Shown here: one piece after another, positions 40,690-49,831 of the stretch
Layout of the letters: each line of letters opens with the position of its first letter
How positions within the stretch are numbered: position 1 is the stretch's first letter
DNA from: Aldehydirespirator sp965220645
GTDB lineage: Bacteria; Actinomycetota; Acidimicrobiia; Acidimicrobiales; Aldehydirespiratoraceae
Length of the DNA stretch: 64,000 nt
Reading direction: 5' to 3'
Assembly (NCBI GenBank): GCA_965220645.1
Contig: OZ244836.1
Span: 3,224,001-3,288,000 of the forward strand
Notes under the pieces: model-generated
Database searches by the model: none
Seen by the model: only the letters and a program-made list of their open reading frames with translations
Told to the model about the DNA's origin: nothing
Translations under genes and position numbers: made by a program

Positions 40690-42039
40690 GTGGGCGCAGT
40701 GAGTGCGCCTGCTCGGCTACGGGCATCTGATCGAGCCGCCAAGAGCATCGACGCGGTGGTGATCGGCGCGGGCGTGATCGGCGCGGCCATCGCCTTCGAG
40801 CTGGGACGGCGGGGCCGGGAAGTGCTTTGCGTGGACAAGCTGCCCGCAGCTGGCTTCGGCTCCACCGTCAACTCCTGCGCCATCGTGCGCTTCACATACT
40901 CCACCTTCACCGGTGTGGCCATGGCCTACGAGGGCCTGCAGTACTGGCTGGAGTGGCCCGACTACCTCGAAGCGGGCGACGAGTTGGGCCTCATCGCCTA
41001 CAAGCAGTGCGGGATGGCCGCGCTCAAGGATCCCGGCGGCCACTACCTGAAAGTGCTCCCCCACTTTGACGCCATCGGCGTCGCCTACGAGGACTGGTCG
41101 ACGGCCGAACTGCTGAGGCGCATGCCCATCCTCGATCCCGGCATCTATGGGCCTCCCAAGCGGCCCGATGACCCCGACTTCTGGGCAGACGCCACCGACG
41201 ACCTGCCCGGCGCGGTCTTCACCCCCGAGGCGGGATACGTGAGCGACCCGCAGCTCACCACCCACAACCTGCAGCGGGCCGCGGAGTCGGCTGGCGCTGA
41301 GTTCCGGTTCGCCACTGCGGTTACCGCCGTCGGACGGACCAACGGGCGGGTGACGGGCGTGACCCTCGACGACGGCACGGCCGTGGCCGCGCCGGTCGTG
41401 GTGAACGTGGCCGGGCCGCATTCGTACCTGATCAACCAGATGGCCGGCGTCTACGACTCGATGAACATCAAGACCAAGGCGCTGCGCCACGAGGTGCACC
41501 ACGCGCCCGGACCTTCCGGCTTCGACTACGAACAGGACGGCTTCAACATTGCCGACGACGACAACGGGATTTACTTTCGCCCGGAGACCGGCAACCACAT
41601 CCTGGTGGGCAGTACCGACCCCCGCTGCGACCCTCAGGACTGGGTAGACCCCGACGACTACGACCAGCGACTCAGCGCCGAGCAGTGGGAGGCGCAAGTC
41701 CTGCGGCTGAGTCGCCGCCTGCCGTCGGTGGGCGTGCCCCATGAACGCAAGGGCGTAGTGGACCTGTACGACGTCAGCGACGACTGGATCCCGATCTACG
41801 ACCGCACCGACCTCGACGGTTTCTACGTAGCCATCGGCACCAGCGGCAACCAGTTCAAGAACGCCGGCGTGGCCGGGCACTGCATGGCTGAGTTGATCGA
41901 GGCGGTCGATGCCGGCCACGACCACGGCGCCGACCCGCTGGTGGTCAGGGGCCGCTACACCGGCCTGCCCATCGACATGGCCACCTTCAGCCGCAACCGG
42001 GAGATCAACCCCAACTCCTCGATGTCGGTCCACGGCTGA
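40690..42039 (+). CDS. FAD-dependent amine/glycine oxidase-family oxidoreductase
   Basis: A 449-residue DAO-family flavoprotein. The dinucleotide-binding motif AVVIGAGVIGAAIAFELGRRG is near residue 22, FAD contact VVNVAGPHSYLINQMA near 240, and the C-terminal GFYVAIGTSGNQFKNAGVAGHCMAELI completes the site. It resembles sarcosine oxidase beta subunits and dimethylglycine/sarcosine dehydrogenases that oxidise N-methyl groups. Given the betaine importer and MttB homologue 8-15 kb away, a role in demethylating betaine products is attractive but unproven. GTG 40690 or GTG 40699 could be the start. No folate-binding domain is fused. Confidence 0.85.
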   Translation: MGAVSAPARLRASDRAAKSIDAVVIGAGVIGAAIAFELGRRGREVLCVDKLPAAGFGSTVNSCAIVRFTYSTFTGVAMAYEGLQYWLEWPDYLEAGDELGLIAYKQCGMAALKDPGGHYLKVLPHFDAIGVAYEDWSTAELLRRMPILDPGIYGPPKRPDDPDFWADATDDLPGAVFTPEAGYVSDPQLTTHNLQRAAESAGAEFRFATAVTAVGRTNGRVTGVTLDDGTAVAAPVVVNVAGPHSYLINQMAGVYDSMNIKTKALRHEVHHAPGPSGFDYEQDGFNIADDDNGIYFRPETGNHILVGSTDPRCDPQDWVDPDDYDQRLSAEQWEAQVLRLSRRLPSVGVPHERKGVVDLYDVSDDWIPIYDRTDLDGFYVAIGTSGNQFKNAGVAGHCMAELIEAVDAGHDHGADPLVVRGRYTGLPIDMATFSRNREINPNSSMSVHG

Positions 42040-42112
42040 GCCTCTCAATCGGCAGGCTCTGCATCTGGGGCCACACGCGCTCCCCACCGACTTCAACGCC
42101 AGCTTCGGCGAT

Positions 42113-42346
42113 ATGACATACGAGAAGAAGGTTGCGCGTTGTGCGGCCCAGAGTCCGCTCGCCCGCTCGCTACATCCCACCATGTACGAGAACAATCCGA
42201 CGTTCCTGCCACTCCCGGGAGGCCACAGCCTCGCATTCATGCCCTATCCGTCGTCGTTCACCAAGACAGACGTCGACAAGCGGCAAGCGCTGTACCGCGA
42301 CCTTGCAGAGATCATCTGGTCTCCGGGCAGATATGGGCTTGTCTGA
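42113..42346 (+). CDS. Possible small hypothetical protein
   Basis: A 77-codon open frame (MTYEKKVARC... ending SPGRYGLV) in the 378-bp interval 42040-42417 after the FAD enzyme. Base composition is lower in G+C than neighbours, and the predicted protein is soluble with no recognised domain. The frame is open upstream of the ATG as well, so it could be a remnant of a larger gene. The rest of the interval shows nothing. Confidence 0.25.
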   Translation: MTYEKKVARCAAQSPLARSLHPTMYENNPTFLPLPGGHSLAFMPYPSSFTKTDVDKRQALYRDLAEIIWSPGRYGLV

Positions 42347-42417
42347 ACTGGCCAGACGAACCTCCCGGCTGATCAGAACACCCTCACCCGTCCGCCTATA
42401 GGGGCTGTATGCCCGCA

Positions 42418-43384
42418 CTAGTCGACGGTGAAGAGCGGCTCAGCATGATCGGACGAGGATCCGTCGTTGCAGAAATGCTCCTCAAGCACGCTCTGGGGGA
42501 TCACACCGCACCCGGCGACCTCGGCGAACGCCTCAGTGCCATCGGCGTCAAGATGCTGGACGATCGTGATATCGGCCGACGGCCTGCCTCCGCACCCGCA
42601 TTTGCCGCCAGCCTTTCCACTTGCTCGGTCGGCTTCGCCTCTGTCGCTGCTGGCCTTGGAGTAGATGCTGCCGTGTGAGGTCAAGGTGTCGAGCGCGTCG
42701 GCCATGCGCTGGTTGCGGCTGCGCCTCCCCGCCAGGACTGTACAGGTCGAGCCGGCGTAGCCGCTCAGCCTCCAACAAGAACCGCTTGCGCACCTTGGCC
42801 CCGGTAACCGGATCCAGTTCGCCCCGCAGGTGCACCATGCCGTCGTCGCCGTCCCAGAAGCTCAGCCGTCGCCGGGCCCGCTGCCGGCGGTACAGATCCT
42901 CGCCGCCGTCACCCCGGCGCTTGACCGCCCAGCGGCTGGCCTCACGGGCGAAATGCTCGGGAGACATCTCCACAGCCTTCTCCAACAGCTCGGCGTCGCC
43001 TTCCACCTGGGCGGCACTCGTCGTACCTGAAGTCCTTGCCAGTGTCTTGGCGTTGGCCACGGATATCTCACCGCTCTCCAGCGCGTCGCGAACCGTAGGC
43101 ATCTGCTGGAGCTTCTCGACGGTCTTGACCTGGCTGGCTGCATCCCGCCTGGACAACCCCGCGGCCTGCGCCAACACCCCGACACCGCCATCGCCGTGAC
43201 GGTCCCGGGCTCCCACCAGAGCGGCCGCATCAGCCTGCAACACCGCCACCTGGGCCCCGAGAGCCTTTGACTCCCCCAGTACTCTTCGGGCGTCCGCGGT
43301 AGGAATATCCGCATCGTTGACCAGCCGGATCAACTCCGCCAGCCCTTCTCGCACCCGCTGTACCGCCTCGATCACCACGAGCAC
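42418..43384 (-). pseudogene. Decayed DUF222 (13E12-type) HNH endonuclease gene
   Basis: The N-terminal 220 residues match DUF222/13E12 proteins, which are abundant repeats in Actinobacteria and usually end in an HNH nuclease: AAGLSRRDAASQVKTVEKL, MSPEHFAREASRWAVKRR, and LRGELDPVTGAKVRKRFLLEAERL. A frameshift near 42705-42765 moves the rest into another frame (SRNQRMADALDTL onwards), which continues through VQHLDADGTEAF and stops at 42418 just after AEPLFTVD. That is the point where the HNH domain normally begins, so the nuclease part is missing. Both the frameshift and the truncation indicate an inactive remnant. Confidence 0.8.
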
Positions 43385-43447
43385 ATCCTGCCCGGGGGGT
43401 GTGACATTTATCAGTAGTTTTCAATAGTTATCAGAGATTTCTATGGA

Positions 43448-44275
43448 TTACTGATGACTGCGGATCGGGCCCGTGCAGATGAAGATGGCCCCGCTGACGG
43501 TCAGCGGAGCGGACCCGTCACCGAATCGCGACCTCAGGATCTCGGCGATCCGCTCAGCGAGCCGAGCCCGGTCGGCCTCAGTATCGAACGCCATCTTGAA
43601 GTAGGCGGCACTCCGGTAGTAGTCGAGCACGGCCTCTACGGTCGGGAAGGCCAGGACGCCCGCCCATCGCGCAGCCTGCACCTGTCGGAACGAGCCGGTG
43701 AGCTTCTCGCCGCCGGACTCGGCATCGAAGTTGGTTGACATCCGCGCCACAAGTCGCCCACCGAGATCGGCCACCGCCTGGCTGTGTGCAAGCTGCAACT
43801 CCGGCCGGCTGTCAGAGCTGTTCGTCGTCGCCACGAAGAGCCCATCGCCGCTGATTACTCGGGCGGCTTCGGCGGCGGCCAGCCGAGGATCAGGAACGTG
43901 ATAGAGCATGTGCCGCGCCACCGCACAGCCGAATGATGCGGTCCTGAACGGCAGCCGTGCGGCGTCGAATTGAAGAAGGTTCGGTGGAGGATCGGACGCG
44001 GCTCTGCGGATCGACTGCAGCTGGCGCAACGAGATGTCGCCAGCAATCACATCTTGCCGGCCCATTGCCGTCGGCCCAACCGGCAGCAGCGGCACCCCGA
44101 CACCGCACCCGATGTCAACGATCGGCGAGTGGCGGGCGATTGCCTGCGTCACCTCGCGGAACAGGTCCCGCGAAGCGCTGTCAACAACGAGGTAACGCCC
44201 GAACGCATCGACTCGGGTGCTGAGCGGGGCTTCCGTCTCGTACAAGCGGCGAGGATCGACGAACGGCGCTTGCAC
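43448..44275 (-). CDS. Class I SAM-dependent methyltransferase
   Basis: A 275-residue Methyltransf_11-type protein. Motif I is IVDIGCGVGVPLL (near residue 52), the acidic strand is VIAGDISLRQL (near 76), and motif IV is PFRTASFGCAVARHMLYHVPD (near 110). The C-terminal half (GGRLVARMSTNFDAESG onwards) resembles small-molecule methyltransferases. GTG 44275 lies 6 bp after the macrodomain gene's stop codon, so the two are probably co-transcribed. Substrate unknown. Confidence 0.82.
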   Translation of the reverse strand: MQAPFVDPRRLYETEAPLSTRVDAFGRYLVVDSASRDLFREVTQAIARHSPIVDIGCGVGVPLLPVGPTAMGRQDVIAGDISLRQLQSIRRAASDPPPNLLQFDAARLPFRTASFGCAVARHMLYHVPDPRLAAAEAARVISGDGLFVATTNSSDSRPELQLAHSQAVADLGGRLVARMSTNFDAESGGEKLTGSFRQVQAARWAGVLAFPTVEAVLDYYRSAAYFKMAFDTEADRARLAERIAEILRSRFGDGSAPLTVSGAIFICTGPIRSHQ

Positions 44276-44281
44276 TGCGGG

Positions 44282-44833
44282 CTAGGGCTCGTCGGAGCCC
44301 AATAGGGCTTGGTAGGCGTTGAACGTCTCGGTGTTGAAGCACACGAAGCGCGCCGAGCGCACGCTTGTCGGGGTCGTCCGGACCGTGCTGACCGCGATGG
44401 CTGCCGCCGGCTGGATGGGATAGCCGTAGACGCCGGTGGAGATGGCTGGAAACGCCACGGACGCGGCGCCCACCTCGTCGGCTAGGGCCAGCGACGAGCG
44501 GTAGCACGACGCCAGCAGGTCGCACTCACGCCGGTCGCCGCCGTGCCACACCGGGCCGACGGTGTGGATCACCCAGCGGGCCGCCAGCCCGAAGCCGGGC
44601 GTGATCCTGGCGTCACCGGTCGGGCAGCCGCCCAGGCCCCGGCAGTACTCGAGTAGTTCAGGACCGGCGGCCCGGTGGATGGCTCCGTCCACGCCGCCGC
44701 CGCCCAGCAGCGACGAGTTGGCCGCGTTGACGATGGCGTCCACGTGCTCAGCCGTGATGTCGCCCGTCGCGGCCTCCAGCCGCGGCCCCGAGCGACCAGT
44801 CTCCTCCGCCGCGAACCCTTCAGATCCGTCCAT
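44282..44833 (-). CDS. Macrodomain protein (YmdB-like ADP-ribose hydrolase)
   Basis: A protein of about 183 residues with a MacroD-type macrodomain. ADP-ribose-binding loops are visible: GDITAEHVDAIVNAANSSLLGGGGVDGAIHRAAG (residues about 24-57) and VAFPAISTGVYGYP (near 125). It should hydrolyse O-acetyl-ADP-ribose or remove ADP-ribose from proteins. ATG 44833 is favoured over ATG 44842 because CAGAAT lies 7 nt before it. It precedes the methyltransferase gene by 6 bp. Confidence 0.88.
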   Translation of the reverse strand: MDGSEGFAAEETGRSGPRLEAATGDITAEHVDAIVNAANSSLLGGGGVDGAIHRAAGPELLEYCRGLGGCPTGDARITPGFGLAARWVIHTVGPVWHGGDRRECDLLASCYRSSLALADEVGAASVAFPAISTGVYGYPIQPAAAIAVSTVRTTPTSVRSARFVCFNTETFNAYQALLGSDEP

Positions 44834-44890
44834 GCCAGCCATTCTGCCCGCTGAAGCCGGCGCGACTCTTGATTCGGAAGGCTCCGACTC

Positions 44891-45724
44891 TCAGCCGCTC
44901 GCAATGAGCACGACGGCCACCAGCGCAATCCCGAGTCCCAGCATCTGGACCCTTCGCAGCCTCTCCCTGAACACCAGCCACGCCCAGAACACCGTTGCGG
45001 CGGGGAACAGTGACGTGAGGACGGCCGCCACCGATGTCGATCCCACCCGGGTCGCTGCCAGGAACAGCGCGTTGCCGGCCGTTACCAGTGCTGCGATGCC
45101 GATCACGTGAGGCCACACCACACGAGACGTCGACAGCGTGAACCTCTTGGCAGCGATGATCACGGCGAGCACGACGAACCCGGATCCGCGCACCGCCACG
45201 ATCGGCCACAGACCACTGTCCTCAGCCGTATTGTCGAGGCAGACCAACAACATCCCGACCCCGGCGGCGCCACCCAACCCGTAGAGCACGCTGGATCCGA
45301 CGGTGCCTCGCTGCTCGGAACGGGCGATGCTGACCAGCCCGATGGCCATCAGCCCGAGCAGGACCCCTGCGGTTGCGGTTGGCGACAAGGAGTCATCACC
45401 GAAGAGCGATGCCACGATCACCGGCAGCGCGGCCGCGCCCACGCCGGCCACCGGTGCCGCGATGCTGACCCGGGCGCGGGCGTATCCCGCATACAGCGCC
45501 ACTAGACCGCCCGCCAACACGACGCCGCCCAGCGCGCCCCACGCCAGATCGGCCAGCCTCACCTCACCTGCGACAGCCAAGGCGGCCACCAACGCCAACA
45601 GAAGGCCCACCAGACTCGAGGCCGCAGTCACGACGACCGGGTTGGCTCGCCGGCTGGCCAGACCTCCCAGAAAGTCCGATGTCCCTACCGACAGCGCGGC
45701 CAGCAATCCCAACAGCACCGTCAC
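44891..45724 (-). CDS. EamA/DMT-family transporter
   Basis: A 277-residue inner-membrane protein with ten predicted transmembrane helices arranged as two EamA repeats. The first repeat starts LLGLLAALSVGTSDFLGGLASRR and the second starts around SSVLYGLGGAAGVGML. The C-terminal repeat ends with the typical VFWAWLVFRERLRRVQMLGLGIALVAVVLIA. Drug/metabolite exporters of this kind move amino acids or other small metabolites; the substrate cannot be predicted. GTG 45724 is the likely start. Confidence 0.85.
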   Translation of the reverse strand: MTVLLGLLAALSVGTSDFLGGLASRRANPVVVTAASSLVGLLLALVAALAVAGEVRLADLAWGALGGVVLAGGLVALYAGYARARVSIAAPVAGVGAAALPVIVASLFGDDSLSPTATAGVLLGLMAIGLVSIARSEQRGTVGSSVLYGLGGAAGVGMLLVCLDNTAEDSGLWPIVAVRGSGFVVLAVIIAAKRFTLSTSRVVWPHVIGIAALVTAGNALFLAATRVGSTSVAAVLTSLFPAATVFWAWLVFRERLRRVQMLGLGIALVAVVLIASG

Positions 45725-45849
45725 AACGACATCACCAGCGTGAGTCTGGCCGACTGATCGCCGACTTGTCGAGGTCGCAAGGTGGGCGCAGCCCCAGCCC
45801 CGCCCGGCCGGCCGTCCGGCCGGCTCAGCTTGGCGCGTACCCTCGGAGC

Positions 45850-46332
45850 ATGCCGCGGCTGTTCATCGCTGTCTGGCCGCCCGACGAGGTGCTCCGAGAA
45901 CTCGCTGAGATGCCCCGGCCAGCCATCGACGGCCTGCGCTGGACAAAGCCGGAACGGCTGCACATCACCCTGCGGTTCGTGGGCCAGTGCAACGAGGCCG
46001 ATACCGTCGCCGCGCTGGCATCGGTAGACGTTCCCGCGGCTCGGGCGACGCTCGGGCCCCGTGTCACGCGGCTGGGACGGGGTGTCCTCATGATCCCAGC
46101 CCGGGGCCTCGACGATCTGGCCTCAGCGGTGGAGGCGGCCATCGCCCGGCTGGGCCTGCCGCCGCCCGATCATCCCTTCACCGGCCACCTGACCGTTGCC
46201 CGGTTCAAGCGCAAACCCCCGCTCAGCTACCGGCCGACGCTGGAAACGTCCTTCGCGGTCGAAGACATCGCGCTCGTAAGGACCGAGCCGTCCGGTTCCT
46301 ACACGAACGTCGAGCGTTTCACGCTCGTCTGA
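45850..46332 (+). CDS. thpR: RNA 2',3'-cyclic phosphodiesterase
   Basis: A 160-residue member of the 2H phosphoesterase family (formerly 2'-5' RNA ligase). Both catalytic HxTx motifs are present: LHITLRF near residue 38 and GHLTVARFKR near 118. The N-terminus MPRLFIAVWPPDEV is typical. It hydrolyses 2',3'-cyclic phosphate RNA ends. ATG 45850 has TACCCT (45838-45843) exactly 6 nt upstream, indicating a leaderless transcript. A dispersed repeat begins 12 bp after its stop codon. Confidence 0.9.
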   Translation: MPRLFIAVWPPDEVLRELAEMPRPAIDGLRWTKPERLHITLRFVGQCNEADTVAALASVDVPAARATLGPRVTRLGRGVLMIPARGLDDLASAVEAAIARLGLPPPDHPFTGHLTVARFKRKPPLSYRPTLETSFAVEDIALVRTEPSGSYTNVERFTLV

Positions 46333-46344
46333 GTCTGACCCGCT

Positions 46345-46460
46345 CAGAGGCCGAGCGGACAGGCCGCGACCGGTGAACGAATTCGCTGGGCGTGTCGCGA
46401 GGCCGTGGCCCGAGCGGCCCGTGAGCGAAGCAAACAAGAGCGGGAGTGACACCGATGCGA
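46345..46460 (+). repeat. Dispersed intergenic repeat (copy A)
   Basis: Begins GAGGCCGAGCGGACAGGC just after the thpR stop and contains the core GAGGCCGTGGCCCGAGCGGC followed by CCGTGAGCGAAGC and AACAAGAGCGGGAG (about 46411-46445). The core is nearly identical to copy B at 51350. It lies between thpR and the convergent dioxygenase gene. Confidence 0.8.
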
Positions 46461-46492
46461 CACGACGGGCTCTCACCCATCCGCGCTTGCTC

Positions 46493-47365
46493 TCAGTCGA
46501 GCAGGGCGTCGGAGCGGACTCTCCGCCGCTCGGCCTCCTCGTGCTCCGACAGCACCCGGCCGAAGAGTTGGCGGGTGCGGGCCACCCTGCCGATCACTCC
46601 CGGCTCCAGCGTGTAGGCGAAGATGGCCGCATGGCGGGGCCGGGATCCAGCACCCACCCGAGTGACCCGATGCAGCGAGTAGCGGCCCCTGAAGATCTGC
46701 AGGTCGCCGGACCGCAGCTCCAAAGTGCGCACCCCGTCGCGGCCACCCGCGAGCACTGTGGCGATGGCGTCGAAGCCCTCGTCGTCGGCCGAGCGGATCT
46801 GGGGGACGTACTCGAACCGTCCACCGTCGTCGGCCGGCTGCACCAGCACCGTCACCGCGTAGTCGTTGGTGTCGAAGTGCCAGGTGAACTGCTGGCCCGG
46901 ATCGCAGATGTTGGAGGTGAGGCCGGACAGCGGATCGTCGTAGCAGTGCAGGGCCGGGATCTCCAGGCAGTCGGCGACGAACCGGGCCACCTCCGGTGCC
47001 CTGAACAGGGTGTCTTTAGCGCAGCCGGGGTCCCACGCGTCGCCGGGGATGAAGCCGCTGGAGCGCTCGATGAACGTGTTGACCGGATGGTCCGCCGGGT
47101 AATCCGGGTTCGACAACGTGTGGAAGTACGGGTTCATGACCTGGGTGGAGTAGTGGGTGGCGTGCTTGCGCTCACCGATCTCGTCGTTGAGCCTCACCAC
47201 CGCGTCGGGCCGCACGAAGCCGCCGAGCACGGCACAGCCCTCCGACCGCAGACCGGCCCGGGCACCGTCCACCGCGGCCACATACCCCGCTGAGGCCGGA
47301 TCGTGGATCGGGAAGGCCTGCAGATCGACAAGATCCGGCAGGCTCCGAGGCGCAGTCTGCTGCAT
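46493..47365 (-). CDS. Fe(II)-dependent dioxygenase (phytanoyl-CoA dioxygenase/2OG-oxygenase-like)
   Basis: A 290-residue double-stranded beta-helix oxygenase. Iron-binding residues are suggested by TWHFDTNDYAVTVLVQ (HxD, near residue 168) and the distal histidine in RGRYSLHRVTRV (near 236), with arginine nearby for 2-oxoglutarate. The start ATG 47365 follows a GGGGAGG-type site and lies beyond the previous gene's stop; a longer open frame to 47461 would overlap that gene. It is the third gene of the dddP operon. A role in oxidising an osmolyte-derived or carnitine-like substrate is inference. Confidence 0.78.
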   Translation of the reverse strand: MQQTAPRSLPDLVDLQAFPIHDPASAGYVAAVDGARAGLRSEGCAVLGGFVRPDAVVRLNDEIGERKHATHYSTQVMNPYFHTLSNPDYPADHPVNTFIERSSGFIPGDAWDPGCAKDTLFRAPEVARFVADCLEIPALHCYDDPLSGLTSNICDPGQQFTWHFDTNDYAVTVLVQPADDGGRFEYVPQIRSADDEGFDAIATVLAGGRDGVRTLELRSGDLQIFRGRYSLHRVTRVGAGSRPRHAAIFAYTLEPGVIGRVARTRQLFGRVLSEHEEAERRRVRSDALLD

Positions 47366-47381
47366 TGCCTCCCCTTCCGTA

Positions 47382-48332
47382 TCACCTCTCCCAGTGAGGG
47401 GTCCAGTCGCCTTCCAGTTGCATCGACATTCTGGCATCGTCGGCGATACGCCGGGCGACACACATCTCTCCCGCGTCCAGGCCGTAGCGAGCCGCGGCCC
47501 GCTCGAACGCGCTCCGGGCGGCCGCAGTCACCGGCAGGTCGGCGTCCACGCTCGACTCGAGGTCGGCCAGCAGGCCCAGATCCTTGACACACAGAGTGAG
47601 CGGGAACGACGGGTCGTAGTGACCGGCGAAGATGCTGGGGGCGTCGTGGCGGGCCACGAAGCTGTCGCCGACGCTGTTGCAGATGGCCTCCCACAGCGTC
47701 CGCAGGTCCACGCCGTTGGCCACACCTACCGCGAACCCCTCGCCGAGCGCGGCCGCGGCCGCGAACCACAGTTGGTTCGTTACCAGCTTGACCACATTGC
47801 CGGCACCGAGAGGACCGCACTCGATGACCGTTCCTAGGTGCTCCAGCAAGGGCCGAGCCACGGCCACGGGCTCCGGCTCGCCGCCCAAGAACAAAGTGAG
47901 CGCGCCCTGCCGGGCGCCGTCGACCGCGCCCGTCACCGGCGAGTCGACCACGGCCACCCCCTGGGGCGCATCCGAGGCCAGCCCCAGCACGAGCTCTCGG
48001 CTGTTGGTGGTGAGATCCACCCACACCGACCCCGGACTCATCGCGCCCAGCGCGCCGCCGGTCCCGGCCATCACCGCCTCGACCTGAGGCGGCCCCGGCA
48101 ACGACGTCATGAACACGTCAGCGTCGCGGGCACAGTCACCTGCCGACTCCGCGGCCGCAGCCCCGGCCTCCACCGCGGCCGCAATCGCATCCGCGTCCAG
48201 GTCGTAGGCGGTGACTTCGTAGCCCGCAGCCGTCAGCCGCCGGCACATCGGCCCGCCCATGGTGCCCAGTCCCAGAAAGCCGATCCTGGGCCCGGCCCCA
48301 CCCGACCCCGGGCGCAGCGACGAGTCAGTCAC
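47382..48332 (-). CDS. Beta-hydroxyacid dehydrogenase (3-hydroxyisobutyrate dehydrogenase family)
   Basis: A 316-residue NAD(P)-dependent enzyme. The Rossmann motif is IGFLGLGTMGGPMCRRL (near residue 17), the substrate-binding loop DSPVTGAVDGARQGALTLFLGG (near 130), and the catalytic lysine lies in GNVVKLVTNQLWF (near 183). The family includes 3-hydroxypropionate, 3-hydroxyisobutyrate and tartronate-semialdehyde dehydrogenases. It lies 9 bp after the DddP-like gene. Acrylate from DMSP cleavage is commonly converted to 3-hydroxypropionate, which this enzyme could oxidise to malonate semialdehyde (inference). Confidence 0.88.
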   Translation of the reverse strand: MTDSSLRPGSGGAGPRIGFLGLGTMGGPMCRRLTAAGYEVTAYDLDADAIAAAVEAGAAAAESAGDCARDADVFMTSLPGPPQVEAVMAGTGGALGAMSPGSVWVDLTTNSRELVLGLASDAPQGVAVVDSPVTGAVDGARQGALTLFLGGEPEPVAVARPLLEHLGTVIECGPLGAGNVVKLVTNQLWFAAAAALGEGFAVGVANGVDLRTLWEAICNSVGDSFVARHDAPSIFAGHYDPSFPLTLCVKDLGLLADLESSVDADLPVTAAARSAFERAAARYGLDAGEMCVARRIADDARMSMQLEGDWTPHWER

Positions 48333-48341
48333 AGCACCAAG

Positions 48342-49652
48342 CTAGATCAGCTCTAGCGGATACTGGGAGAGCAACTCGTTGCCGGTCTCGGTGATGAGAA
48401 CCTGCTGCTCCAGCTTGACGCCCTCGCCGCCGAACTTCGGGCCGACGAAGGCCTCGACGCACATCACGGTGCCCGGCTCGAGCACGGCGTCGTACCCTCT
48501 GCGTCCCCAGCGCTCACGGGTGAACACCGACGGGTACTCGTCGCACAGACCCACGCCGTGCGAGAGCACCGTGTAGCAGTTGTAGTTGTCCAGCGACGGG
48601 TACCACGAGCGCTCCACGATCTCGCGCACCGAGGCTCCCGGGTGGTGCAACTCGGTGTTGCGCTGGATCTGCTCGGCCGCCAACGACCATACGTCGTGCT
48701 GGGCCGGCGTCGGGCGCCCGCCTCCGCACAGCCAGGTGCGGGAGACGTCAACGCAGGCGCCGTAGGCGCAGATCATGTCGGTGTCGAAGCCCATCAGCTC
48801 CCCGGCCTGCACCTGGCGGCTGCTGGCCTCCTGGTACCACGGGTTGGTGCGGGGCCCCGACGCCAGCAGCCGGGTCTCGACCCACTCGCCGTAACGGGCA
48901 TAGTTGCCGGCCTGCAGCACCGCCCACAGCGCCATCTCGGTGACGCCGGGCTCGAAAGCGGCCCGCATGTCGGCAATCGCAGACTCGCAGGCATGGACCG
49001 CGCAGCGCATGGCCGCGATCTCCTCGGAGGACTTCACCACCCGGGCTTCCTCCATCAGCTCGCCGGCGTCCACCAGGTCCACGCCGCAGCGCTCCAGCGC
49101 CCGCAACCCGATCAGGTCGAGCCGATCGACGGCCAGCCGCCGGTCGCCCCGACCGTGCTCGTCCATCAAGTCGGAGATCTCTCGAGCCCACAGGTCCGCA
49201 ATCTCGGTGGCCCGGGTCCCCGCGTAGAAGTAGATGTACGAGATGCCCGGGCGGATCTCGTCCACGACCTCGGAGTGCGCGTCGAGGAACTCGCCCTTGG
49301 AGAACTCGAACAGCACGACGGGTCCATCGGTGGCCACGAAGGCGTAGCGCACCGCGTTGTGCATCGTCCAGATCGACATGTTGGTGGTGTCGGTGGCGTA
49401 GCGGACGTTCAGAGGGTCGTACAGCAGAGCGCCGTCGCACCCTGCGGCCCGCAGCTGCGAGCGGATCCGCTCGAGGCGGTAGCGGCGGATCGCTGAGCGA
49501 TCGGGCAGGCGTAGCCCCGCCGCGGTCCACTCCTCCTCCAGATCCGGTCCCGGCCCCAGAGCGTGCATGTTGCGATCGCCGTGGTCGAGCAGCCAGTCCG
49601 GCGCCTCGGTGCGAGCCGGGCCAATCCTCGGTCGATGCCTCCGTCCAGTCAC
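48342..49652 (-). CDS. dddP: M24-family DMSP lyase, DddP-like
   Basis: A 436-residue creatinase-fold (peptidase M24) protein. The N-terminal domain has YDPLNVRYATDTTNM; the C-terminal pita-bread domain has EWVETRLLASGPRTNPWYQE. Metal ligands are FDTDM (Asp near 288 and 290), CVDVSRTW (Asp near 299), SHGVGLCDE (His near 362), CVEAFVG (Glu near 399) and KLEQQV (Glu near 414). From memory these segments agree closely with roseobacterial DddP, which cleaves dimethylsulfoniopropionate to DMS and acrylate, rather than with Xaa-Pro dipeptidases. GTG 49652 is chosen over longer frames (to 49787): it gives the usual DddP length and has CAGAAT 6 nt upstream. Adjacent osmolyte genes support the call. 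Confidence 0.75.
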   Translation of the reverse strand: MTGRRHRPRIGPARTEAPDWLLDHGDRNMHALGPGPDLEEEWTAAGLRLPDRSAIRRYRLERIRSQLRAAGCDGALLYDPLNVRYATDTTNMSIWTMHNAVRYAFVATDGPVVLFEFSKGEFLDAHSEVVDEIRPGISYIYFYAGTRATEIADLWAREISDLMDEHGRGDRRLAVDRLDLIGLRALERCGVDLVDAGELMEEARVVKSSEEIAAMRCAVHACESAIADMRAAFEPGVTEMALWAVLQAGNYARYGEWVETRLLASGPRTNPWYQEASSRQVQAGELMGFDTDMICAYGACVDVSRTWLCGGGRPTPAQHDVWSLAAEQIQRNTELHHPGASVREIVERSWYPSLDNYNCYTVLSHGVGLCDEYPSVFTRERWGRRGYDAVLEPGTVMCVEAFVGPKFGGEGVKLEQQVLITETGNELLSQYPLELI

Positions 49653-49658
49653 GGCGAG

Positions 49659-49664
49659 ATTCTG
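49659..49664 (-). promoter_or_regulatory. Predicted -10 element of the dddP operon
   Basis: CAGAAT on the minus strand ends exactly 6 nt before GTG 49652, as at the hydroxylase gene (20522-20527). No clear -35 is visible. It lies in the 179-bp divergent region shared with the MttB-family gene, where a common regulator could act. Confidence 0.45.
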
Positions 49665-49831
49665 TCTCGCCGCCGGCTCGTCCCGACGGATCCTGAGGAT
49701 TGCCGGATACCGGGCGCCCCTAGAGGGCTCCGCGACGTTGAAGCCGCGCCTCAGCCAATCACCGGAACTACGTTGGTCCCATGGCATGCACCGCCGCCGG
49801 GCATCCGATGGTCATGATGGGGGCTTGAGCG

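Noticed and set aside
42170..42418. 82-residue minus-strand frame after the DUF222 remnant
   Set aside because: No similarity, no ribosome-binding site, and it overlaps a competing weak frame on the other strand.
46373..47293. 306-residue plus-strand frame opposite the dioxygenase gene
   Set aside because: It starts inside a dispersed repeat and runs antisense to a gene with HxD...H motifs.
49653..49831. Possible cobalamin riboswitch before the MttB-family gene
   Set aside because: No B12-box-like core or long conserved leader is visible in this 179-bp divergent region.
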